DNA of 15,433 bases, taken from the NCBI GenBank assembly GCA_013812515.1, contig JACCTI010000211.1:1-15433 (forward strand). Direction: 5' to 3'. The stretch is from Chthoniobacterales bacterium. Lineage in GTDB: Bacteria > Verrucomicrobiota > Verrucomicrobiia > Chthoniobacterales > UBA10450. Positions within the stretch are counted from its first letter, which is position 1, and every line of letters begins with the position of its first letter. Position numbers and translations under genes: made by a program. Positions 6,147 through 12,780 of the stretch are shown piece after piece. The notes under the pieces are model-generated. The model was not told the origin of the DNA. It was given only the letters and a program-made list of their open reading frames with translations, and searched no databases.

Positions 6147-7227
6147 AACGTCGCGGAATGAGCTGATAGTCTAGCTTCTCCCAGACATATTTCAGCTGGA
6201 TCTGTGTGGCACGGATCGCGGAAACGGCTGTGCCGGCACCGCCCACCACGAGCAGATCGTTGGAACCGACACGCAGGCTGCTGGCCGGAATGAGCTTCTG
6301 CGCGCGCACCCAGCCGGTATATTGGAAGCGCATTTGCCTAACGAGTGCTTTCACCTCGCCGCGATAGCCCGGATCAGAAAGGTCGGGCAAGCTCAGAGTA
6401 ACAGGCCCCAGGCCTTCGCCGTTCAGGTAAACTTCCGGCGGAGCCTCAATTTGCGCGCTCCCGAGTTCGAACGTGAGCAACGCGGCGAGCGGTTGCGATT
6501 CGATCCCGAACCGGAAGCCAGCTCCTTGCGGCACGGTCGGACCGATCTGCATTGTCTCGGGCGCGAGGGTCGCGGTCACGGTTCCGAACTGCGCCGCGTC
6601 CTGCTTCGGAGCATGCAAAGGCGTCGTTGCCCCGAAGCTTTCCGGAACGATGAAGCGTTGATCGCCGCTCAAGGGTCGCAGTACTTCAGTGCTCTTCATC
6701 CAATCGAGAAATGCCGCGCGCACGCCCTCGCCGTTTCCCGGAACCTCCACGTCGATGGTCGAGGCAGCGCCGATCGGCATAATCACCGTCTCCGACGTCG
6801 CGACGTTTAAGCCCAGGCCCAGTGGCGGAGTTTGCCAGATAACATCGCCGGATTCATCCGCCGCGTTCACGCGCGGGCGTTCTTCGGATTTATCATCAAA
6901 GAACAAACGGAACGAGAGGACCTGGAAATCCCCGGCCGGCGGAGCGAGCTCGATACGAAAGGTCGTGCTGGCCGCGGAAGTCTGGCTCTCTTTGCTCGAG
7001 AACATCCTGACCGCGCGCACCCATTCGGGAGCGGTCTGCGCTTTCTTGTTCGTGGTGCTCGTCTGGCGCAGATCAATCCAGGCGCTGCTTGTGTCCGGGG
7101 ACCTCGTCACCTCCGCAGCTTTCCGCGGCGGCCTTGTCTCTGTCGCTCGACCGACCACGACTTCCTGCCCGCGGACGTGCCACACCGCACTAAGGCAAAG
7201 GGCAAACGCGAGGATGCGGCGGAACAT
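6145..7227 (-). CDS. Unrecognised secreted beta-rich protein between gspF and gspG
   Basis: The 360-residue product has a signal peptide (residues 1-20, Arg-Arg then a hydrophobic core, likely cleaved before Gln21). After a low-complexity basic stretch (about 25-45) the protein looks beta-rich with no further membrane segment. Near residue 85-115 there is a Phe-Arg-Ile-Glu-Leu-Ala-Pro-Pro...Phe-Arg-Leu-Phe-Phe-Asp-Asp run. Near 265-340 a 'Glu-Val-Tyr-Leu-Asn-Gly-Glu...Ile-Pro-Ala-Ser-Ser-Leu-Arg-Val-Gly-Ser-Asn' pattern resembles jelly-roll (galactose-binding-like) folds. That fold suggestion is weak. I cannot name a family. The gene lies 17 bp after gspF and 7 bp before gspG, inside one operon, so a periplasmic or outer-membrane role in secretion is a fair inference. 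The protein ends in a conserved-looking Trp-Glu-Lys-Leu-Asp-Tyr tail and shows no cysteine pairs or catalytic motif that I can identify. Confidence 0.8.
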   Translation of the reverse strand: MFRRILAFALCLSAVWHVRGQEVVVGRATETRPPRKAAEVTRSPDTSSAWIDLRQTSTTNKKAQTAPEWVRAVRMFSSKESQTSAASTTFRIELAPPAGDFQVLSFRLFFDDKSEERPRVNAADESGDVIWQTPPLGLGLNVATSETVIMPIGAASTIDVEVPGNGEGVRAAFLDWMKSTEVLRPLSGDQRFIVPESFGATTPLHAPKQDAAQFGTVTATLAPETMQIGPTVPQGAGFRFGIESQPLAALLTFELGSAQIEAPPEVYLNGEGLGPVTLSLPDLSDPGYRGEVKALVRQMRFQYTGWVRAQKLIPASSLRVGSNDLLVVGGAGTAVSAIRATQIQLKYVWEKLDYQLIPRR

Positions 7228-7244
7228 CGCGGCGCGAGATTACC

Positions 7245-8492
7245 TTAGTGCGGACGCACCTGCAAACCACTCGTCATCTCGAAGACTGCCGACAAGATGC
7301 TGTAAACGACGAACCCGACGATGACCGCGATCAACACGATGATGACCGGCGGGATGAGCGCGGAAATAATCTTCACAGTGCGATCCAGCTCGCGTTCGTA
7401 AACGTCGGCGATCGTCTGCATCGTTTGCGCGAAGTGCCCGGTTTGTTCGCCCACCGCCATCATGTCGGTGAAGAGCTCGGGAAAGAGGTGTTGCTGGCTT
7501 AGCGCCACGGAAAGATTCGCGCCTTCGATCACAGCCCGGCGCACGTCCCTCAGTTTCCGTTCGAAAAAACGATTGCCTGCAATTTCAGTCACCAGATCCA
7601 GGGCCTTCAGAAGCGGAATGCCGTTCTCCATCAGCGTAGCGAGAGTGCGGGAGAATTGCGCGTAGTAGCGATGCTTGATCACGCGCCCGTAGCCTGGCGC
7701 GGAAAGGCGAAGACGGTCGAGCGTGACGCGGCCTTCGTCCGTGCGGGCAAAAGCGCGGAGGCCGATTCCCGCTCCCAGTGCCAGGACGGCGGCGACCCAC
7801 CAGTAGGTCGTGAGCAGATGATGCAAACCCACGAGCAGGCGCGTCGGCAACGGCAGCGTCCCGCCATTCTGCGACATGAAATTCGTGAGCTGCGGCACCA
7901 TGAAGGTGATGAAAACCGTCATGAGGATCGCACCCGCGACCGCGAGAAATGCCGGATAAATCAGCGCCTGTTGCACGCGATCGCGCAGATTCTTCGCCTG
8001 CATGAGATGTTCGACGAGGCGCCGCAAAATTTCCGGGAGCGCGCCGCTCGCTTCCCCCGCGGCGATCAAGTTCACGTAGATCGCCGGGAAAACGCGAGGG
8101 AAGTCGCGCAGCGCCTGCGAGAAGCTGCGGCCGTCAACCAGCGCCTGGTGCAACGATGCCGTCATCTGCTGCACGCGCGGATGTTTCAATCGCTTCCGTA
8201 GAACCGAAAGCCCTTCATCGAGCGTCATCCCGGCTTGCAGCAAGTGCGCGAGCTGTTCCGTAAAGATGAGCAACTGCGTGTGGGGAATCTTGAGGTTCTG
8301 TGTCGCCGAAACCGGCGCGACCGCAGGTTGGCCCGCGACCACGTGCGGCTGTGATCCGACTGGTTCGATTCGAATAGGAATGTACTGGAGCTGTTCGATC
8401 TGGCGGATGGCGACGGCGCGATCCGGGCAATCGAGCGTGCCTTCGACAAGTCCGCCCTGCGAATTCCGGGCTCGATAAGAGAACTGCGGCAT
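7245..8492 (-). CDS. gspF: T2SS inner-membrane platform protein GspF
   Basis: The 415-residue product matches GspF length (about 400) and layout. An N-terminal cytoplasmic region begins Pro-Gln-Phe-Ser-Tyr-Arg-Ala (2-8), followed by a first GspF domain (about 72-200), a duplicate domain (about 275-400), and membrane segments near 182-202, 230-248 and 378-402. Each domain carries the repeated motif Gly-Glu-x-(Ser/Thr)-Gly (Ala-Gly-Glu-Ala-Ser-Gly at 145-150; Val-Gly-Glu-Gln-Thr-Gly at 347-352). Leu-Leu-Gln-Ala-Gly-Met-Thr-Leu at 84-91 and its counterpart at 287-294 are also typical. GspF contacts the ATPase GspE and GspL and is thought to help extrude pseudopilins. It could be labelled PilC in a type IV pilus, but the adjacent gspG argues for T2SS. 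It lies 111 bp after the kinase and 17 bp before the unknown secreted gene. Confidence 0.92.
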   Translation of the reverse strand: MPQFSYRARNSQGGLVEGTLDCPDRAVAIRQIEQLQYIPIRIEPVGSQPHVVAGQPAVAPVSATQNLKIPHTQLLIFTEQLAHLLQAGMTLDEGLSVLRKRLKHPRVQQMTASLHQALVDGRSFSQALRDFPRVFPAIYVNLIAAGEASGALPEILRRLVEHLMQAKNLRDRVQQALIYPAFLAVAGAILMTVFITFMVPQLTNFMSQNGGTLPLPTRLLVGLHHLLTTYWWVAAVLALGAGIGLRAFARTDEGRVTLDRLRLSAPGYGRVIKHRYYAQFSRTLATLMENGIPLLKALDLVTEIAGNRFFERKLRDVRRAVIEGANLSVALSQQHLFPELFTDMMAVGEQTGHFAQTMQTIADVYERELDRTVKIISALIPPVIIVLIAVIVGFVVYSILSAVFEMTSGLQVRPH

Positions 8493-8597
8493 CAGCTAGC
8501 GATCATAGCGCGAAATGCGCCGGCCGCATCCAACGGTCACTACACCAGCGAATCTGCCTGCGAGATCGAACCTTCGCTTCCGCCGCGTGTCGCCACT

Positions 8598-8620
8598 GCT
8601 CGTTCACATCCCGAACGAGC
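8598..8620 (-). terminator. 8-bp hairpin spanning the kinase stop codon
   Basis: GCTCGTTC (8598-8605) and GAACGAGC (8613-8620) pair perfectly around a 7-base loop. On the transcript the hairpin covers the last codons, and the UGA stop (8606-8604) sits at the loop and the start of the 3' arm. No U-tract follows, so it may reduce read-through into gspF or protect the mRNA rather than act as a standard terminator. Confidence 0.35.
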
Positions 8621-10484
8621 TGCGTTTTCCAGGCGACGCGCGCAGTCGGCGTTTCTTCTTCGTCTGATCAGGCGTGCGCGGCTTCGGCGTTCCTTTCCCG
8701 GTCTTCTCGAGATTCGCAACCGTTCCCTTCAGGCGATTCTCTTCCTCTTCTAACACATCCACGAGCACGCCGCGCGTTTGGACCCGCTTCCGCAGTGCCT
8801 GGATTTTCTCGAGCGCCGCTTGTGCTTCGGCTGCGTTTTTGAAACGCCGCGGAAGGCTTTTCGCGTCCGTGTAAACTGCGTAATCCTCGAGGTGCTGCCG
8901 CACGATGGCTTTGTAATCGGCGATCCATTTGAACTCGTTAGGCGATTTGGCCGTTTCGAATTTCTTCAGCAACTCGGCGGACTGGTCGAACTCGCGCAGT
9001 TGCCAGGCCTTCAGGGCAAAGAGCAGCAGCGCGAAAGCCTCGGTGCTATTCGGATCCACTTCTGCGGGGCCGCGAATGGCGCCCGGCGCCGCGAGCACTT
9101 TCGCTGTCTCGAGAAAGAACCGCGCCAGGTCTGCATCCCACGCATCTGTGGACGACGTACCGGTGCGCTCGACTTGCGCAAAAGCGTCGTGCGCCAAAGC
9201 GAGATTCCCCTCCAGCAAAGCGGCGAGTCCGAAGTGAAAGCGGCTCCAGTTCAGGAGTGGTTGCTGGTCGACCGCATCTTGCCCGACCCGCGCGAACCCT
9301 GTCATCGCTTCGTCGAGACGGCCGTCGATCAACTGCCGGCGCGCTTCTTCATAACGCAGCTGAAGCGCCGCAGTTTCGTCATACGTAGCTGACGTCGTGG
9401 GTTCCGGCGGCGTTTGCGCGCGAGGTGGCCCAGCCTTCCAGAAAGCGACGAAGAGGATACCCGCGCTTCCGAGTGCGAGAAGGAGGAGGGCCGCGGTAAG
9501 GATGCGTTTCGTTCGGCCGGCACGTGAGTGAGCCGCGCCGTCGCGGGCCGCCGGCAAAGCGCGATACGCCCGCTCGAAGTGACGAATAAGTTCCTCATAC
9601 GAGCTGAAGCGATTCTCCGGCTTCGGAGCGAGCATGCGATCGATCACCCGCGCCGTTCCGCGCGAGACTTCCGGCGCGACCGACTGCAAGCTCGGCGGGC
9701 GACTTTTTAGCTGATGTAATTCCGACGCGGAAATCGTCTCGCCTTCCATGGGAGGCCGGCCAGAGAGGGCGTGAAACAGCGTCGCGCCCAGGCTGTAGAT
9801 GTCGCTCCGGAAATCCTCCGGATCATTGTTTAAGCGTTCCGGCGCGACATAGTAGGGCGTGCCCCAAATCTCGCTTTGCGCGGCCGGTTTTGGTTCTGCT
9901 GCACCGGCCAATCCGAAGTCGCCGATCTTGGCGGTGCCCGCATCGGAGAACAGAATATTCGCTGGCTTCACGTCCCGATGAATCAGTCCCTTCTCGTGCG
10001 CGGCCTTGAGGCCCCGCGCCACCTGGATTCCCGTTTCGAGCACCTGCCGTTCTGAGAAACGCGTGTGTTGCGCCATCAGATCATCGAGGCTGCCATGATC
10101 GACCACTTCCATGACGAGAAAGATCCGCTCGTGAGCCGCGCCGGAAGAGTAAACCTGAACGACATTCGGGTGATTCACCCCTGCCGTCACACGTGCCTCT
10201 TCTTCGAGCTGTGCCGCCGCTCCGGGATGTGCGCTCAGATCCTTGCGCAGAATCTTCAAGGCCACGAAACGATCGTGACGCTTGTCCCGCGCTTTATAGA
10301 CGGAACCCATGCCGCCGACCCCGAGCGTTTCGAGGAGAACGAAATCGTCGAACACCGTTTGGACTCGAAATCTTCCGCCGCACCGCGGGCACGCGACCGA
10401 AGCGAGCGGCTCGGCCCCGGGAACGCGGACGGCAGCGTCGCACGCAGGACAACTTTGTTCGGCAACTTCGGGAGCGTCAGGCAT
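8604..10484 (-). CDS. Membrane Ser/Thr protein kinase with N-terminal zinc ribbon and helical sensor region
   Basis: From ATG 10484 the protein has 626 residues. Cys-Pro-Ala-Cys (12-15) and Cys-Pro-Arg-Cys (32-35) form a zinc ribbon. The Hanks-type kinase domain (about 47-310) is complete: Gly-rich loop at 55-60, Lys77, His-Arg-Asp at 169-171 with Lys173 and Asn176, Asp-Phe-Gly at 189-191, and Ala-Pro-Glu at 214-216, so it should be active. One membrane helix (about 327-349) follows. The remaining 275 residues are helical and TPR-like, presumably periplasmic, ending in a Lys/Arg-rich tail. A GTG at 10523 would add 13 residues without typical kinase sequence; neither start has a good ribosome site. 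Kinases of this kind phosphorylate proteins on Ser/Thr. The target is unknown. It precedes gspF on the same strand (111 bp), so a link to secretion is possible but unproven. Confidence 0.92.
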   Translation of the reverse strand: MPDAPEVAEQSCPACDAAVRVPGAEPLASVACPRCGGRFRVQTVFDDFVLLETLGVGGMGSVYKARDKRHDRFVALKILRKDLSAHPGAAAQLEEEARVTAGVNHPNVVQVYSSGAAHERIFLVMEVVDHGSLDDLMAQHTRFSERQVLETGIQVARGLKAAHEKGLIHRDVKPANILFSDAGTAKIGDFGLAGAAEPKPAAQSEIWGTPYYVAPERLNNDPEDFRSDIYSLGATLFHALSGRPPMEGETISASELHQLKSRPPSLQSVAPEVSRGTARVIDRMLAPKPENRFSSYEELIRHFERAYRALPAARDGAAHSRAGRTKRILTAALLLLALGSAGILFVAFWKAGPPRAQTPPEPTTSATYDETAALQLRYEEARRQLIDGRLDEAMTGFARVGQDAVDQQPLLNWSRFHFGLAALLEGNLALAHDAFAQVERTGTSSTDAWDADLARFFLETAKVLAAPGAIRGPAEVDPNSTEAFALLLFALKAWQLREFDQSAELLKKFETAKSPNEFKWIADYKAIVRQHLEDYAVYTDAKSLPRRFKNAAEAQAALEKIQALRKRVQTRGVLVDVLEEEENRLKGTVANLEKTGKGTPKPRTPDQTKKKRRLRASPGKRSSFGM

Positions 10485-10540
10485 TGGGATCGCAATATGG
10501 TTGGCGCTTCCCGAGGAAAACACCAGCGCGTCGAGATGCC

Positions 10541-11443
10541 ATGATCGAGCTCTGCGTTTTGCGCGAGCGCGCCGGTTTGCGTCTGGATCGTTATCTCGCG
10601 CTGGAGCTGCCGGATTTCTCCCGCTCGCGCGTGCAGAGGCTGATCGACGACGGGTTCGTGCTTTTGAATGAGCAGCCGCCGCGCACGCGAGACCTCGTGC
10701 GGACGGGCGACAGAGTACGGATAGAAATTCCGCCGCTGCAACAAATCGAGGCCGCGGCGGAAGTGATTCCGCTCGAGATTATTTTTGAAGACGACGATCT
10801 CCTGGTGCTGAATAAAGAGGCCGGGATGGTGGTGCACCCTGGCGCCGGCAATCAGGAACACACCCTTGTGAATGCGCTGCTGCATCATTGCCCGACGCTT
10901 TCCGGGATCGGCGGCAAGGAGCGTCCCGGCATTGTTCATCGTCTCGACAAAGAAACGAGCGGTTGTCTGGTCGTGGCGAAGAATGATGCCGCCCATCGGG
11001 AGCTTTCGAAACAGTTTGCCGCGCGAACAATGCAGAAGATTTATCTCGCGCTCGTCCTCGGACGCTTGAAGAAGCCGAGCGGAATCATCGATGCGCCAAT
11101 CGCACGGCATCCGATTCACCGGCAACGAATGAGCATCGCACGTTTGAGCCGGGGACGGTCGGCTGTGACCGAGTACAAGGTCCTGCGCGCCGGAGCGGAG
11201 CTGAGTCTGGTCGAGTGCGTTCTGCATAGCGGGCGGACGCACCAGATTCGTGTGCACCTTCATCACCTCGGCAACCCCGTTGCAGGGGACAAGCTCTATG
11301 CGGCGAAGCTGGCGCGCGGTTTGTCGCGGCAAATGTTACACGCGTGGAAGCTCGGCTTCACCCATCCGCGAAGCGACGCCTGGATGAACTTCGAAGCGCC
11401 GCTTCCGCCCGATTTCACGAAGGCGCTGGAGAGCTTGCGCTAA
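10541..11443 (+). CDS. RluD-family 23S rRNA pseudouridine synthase
   Basis: The 300-residue protein has an S4 RNA-binding domain (about 11-58, Arg-Leu-Asp-Arg-Tyr-Leu and Ser-Arg-Ser-Arg-Val-Gln) and a RluA-type catalytic domain. The domain includes Asp-Asp-Asp-Leu-Leu-Val-Leu-Asn-Lys at 84-92, Val-His-Pro-Gly at 98-101, and the signature His-Arg-Leu-Asp-Lys-Glu-Thr-Ser-Gly at 133-141 with catalytic Asp136. Gly-Arg-Thr-His-Gln-Ile-Arg-Val-His follows further on. RluD enzymes convert uridines of 23S rRNA helix 69 to pseudouridine. RluC or a less specific RluA-family label cannot be excluded. The ATG at 10541 was chosen because the frame upstream of it is only antisense to the kinase gene and gives an Arg-rich, non-coding-like translation. 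It diverges from the kinase with a 56-bp gap, and its 3' end overlaps the convergent GT-C gene by 29 bp. Confidence 0.93.
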   Translation: MIELCVLRERAGLRLDRYLALELPDFSRSRVQRLIDDGFVLLNEQPPRTRDLVRTGDRVRIEIPPLQQIEAAAEVIPLEIIFEDDDLLVLNKEAGMVVHPGAGNQEHTLVNALLHHCPTLSGIGGKERPGIVHRLDKETSGCLVVAKNDAAHRELSKQFAARTMQKIYLALVLGRLKKPSGIIDAPIARHPIHRQRMSIARLSRGRSAVTEYKVLRAGAELSLVECVLHSGRTHQIRVHLHHLGNPVAGDKLYAAKLARGLSRQMLHAWKLGFTHPRSDAWMNFEAPLPPDFTKALESLR

Positions 11444-12758
11444 TGGAAGACCCGTCCTCTTTGCGCGCGATAAAGAGCAACGCAGCCACTAAAGGCGGCA
11501 CGATAATGATGGCTCGCATCCAAAGCTCGGCGTGCCATGGCAGAAGGAAGAGGCGCTCGTTCCAGAAAAGGAAATAGGCGAAGAGGGTGACGGAGAGCAC
11601 CTGCCAGGGCTGCACGCGACGCCACGCCGCCATCGGCAAAATCCACGTGCAATACCAAGGATGGAGAACAGGTGTCAGAATCAAAGCAACACCGATCACC
11701 CACAACAGGCCGCGTCGCCAGTTCCGCAAGAAGACCAACGAAACCAGCACGACCGCGACGAGAACGATCACGTTGTAATGATAATTTTTCTGTCGCGGAT
11801 TGGGCCAGACGGTCTCCTCGATCAACCACCAGAAAAGATCGTTCAAGCGCGTCACGTAAGCGAAGCGGCCTAACGAGTCCCAGATCGGCAGCTGCGGCCA
11901 GCCGTAAACCATGCTGAGGAGCGCCGGGATGGCGACGCTCACTGCCAGCGTGATCGCGCGCCCCCCGAGCGCGCACACGCAAAGCGGCAGCAACAAGAGC
12001 GGGATCAGCTTCATCGAAATCGCGATCCCGAGCAGCACAGCGGCGCCAAGTGCGTAGAGCCATTGCGCGCGCGCCGTCGGCGCTGTCTCGTGTCGCACGA
12101 GAAACAGGATCGCCGCCATCATCGGCAGGACCATCATGCTGTCGAAGTGCGCGCCGCCGGCAAAGGAGTAGACGACGAGCGGATTCCAGGCATACCACGC
12201 AGCCTCTCGGTAGCGCCGCGCTTTCGGGAGAAGCAAAAGAAGAAGCGCCGCGGTCCCAAGGTCCGCCGCGGTGAAGAGCAGTTTATAGAGAAGCGGCCGA
12301 GCGGTGAGGGGACTTAGCGCCGCAAAGAGAAGCTCCGCGCCCGGCGGATAGATCGCGCGAAAATCCCGGTGATTGATCTTGTACCAATACGGGAAGTCCT
12401 CCCGCATCTTCGCGAGCGCAGGATCATCCGGCGCGTTGAGGTAAGGATTGAAACCGCCCTGCTGGATTTCCCCTTCCCATTGGTAACGCCAGAAGTCATC
12501 GCCAACCGCGAGCGGGAGAGCAACGACTCGCAGGAGAATCGCGATGCTCCAGAAGAGCAGCGCCTGTTTGCGCAGGCTGATCCAGCTCGGGAATTGCGCG
12601 ACCGCGAAGAGGAACGCGATCCCGCACGCGATCGCCGCCGCGACAAAGCGCACCGGCATCTCCTGCAGCGTCCAGTCGTCAAAGAGATTGAGCGCGGCGC
12701 AGAAGCCGGCCTCGAGGAGAAGCGCAAGGCCAAAACGCAGCAGCTGGAAACGACGCAT
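11415..12758 (-). CDS. GT-C superfamily membrane glycosyltransferase (polyprenyl-phosphate-sugar dependent)
   Basis: From ATG 12758 the protein is 447 residues with roughly 10-12 hydrophobic segments. An upstream GTG frame to 12881 overlaps the end of the preceding glycosyltransferase gene and adds Arg/Trp-rich sequence, so I reject it. After the second or third helix comes Gly-Asp-Asp-Phe-Trp-Arg-Tyr-Gln-Trp-Glu-Gly (86-96) and Gly-Phe-Asn-Pro-Tyr (102-106). Tyr-Pro-Pro-Gly-Ala follows near 130, then Ala-His-Phe-Asp further on. This first-loop acidic pair and 'NPY' pattern are typical of GT-C mannosyltransferase-like proteins (GT87/DUF2029 type), which use a lipid-phosphate sugar on the outer face of the membrane. 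The sugar and acceptor cannot be read from the sequence. It follows the GT2 fusion gene by 22 bp, so both probably build one glycan. Its last 29 bases overlap the 3' end of rluD on the opposite strand. Confidence 0.82.
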   Translation of the reverse strand: MRRFQLLRFGLALLLEAGFCAALNLFDDWTLQEMPVRFVAAAIACGIAFLFAVAQFPSWISLRKQALLFWSIAILLRVVALPLAVGDDFWRYQWEGEIQQGGFNPYLNAPDDPALAKMREDFPYWYKINHRDFRAIYPPGAELLFAALSPLTARPLLYKLLFTAADLGTAALLLLLLPKARRYREAAWYAWNPLVVYSFAGGAHFDSMMVLPMMAAILFLVRHETAPTARAQWLYALGAAVLLGIAISMKLIPLLLLPLCVCALGGRAITLAVSVAIPALLSMVYGWPQLPIWDSLGRFAYVTRLNDLFWWLIEETVWPNPRQKNYHYNVIVLVAVVLVSLVFLRNWRRGLLWVIGVALILTPVLHPWYCTWILPMAAWRRVQPWQVLSVTLFAYFLFWNERLFLLPWHAELWMRAIIIVPPLVAALLFIARKEDGSSISASSPAPS

Positions 12759-12780
12759 CTGCTCTTGCCAAAGCAGGCTG

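Noticed and set aside
10485..10523. GTG 10523 as kinase start
   Set aside because: It adds 13 residues with no family support and no ribosome site and leaves only 17 bp to the divergent gene. It cannot be excluded.
10193..10540. N-terminal extension of the pseudouridine synthase (116 extra codons)
   Set aside because: The extension is antisense to the kinase catalytic domain and is Arg-rich. The family normally begins directly before the S4 domain, at ATG 10541.
10256..11332. Reverse open frame of 358 codons opposite the pseudouridine synthase
   Set aside because: Shadow of the rluD-family gene and of the kinase start. No motif was seen, while the forward strand carries the HRLD catalytic signature.
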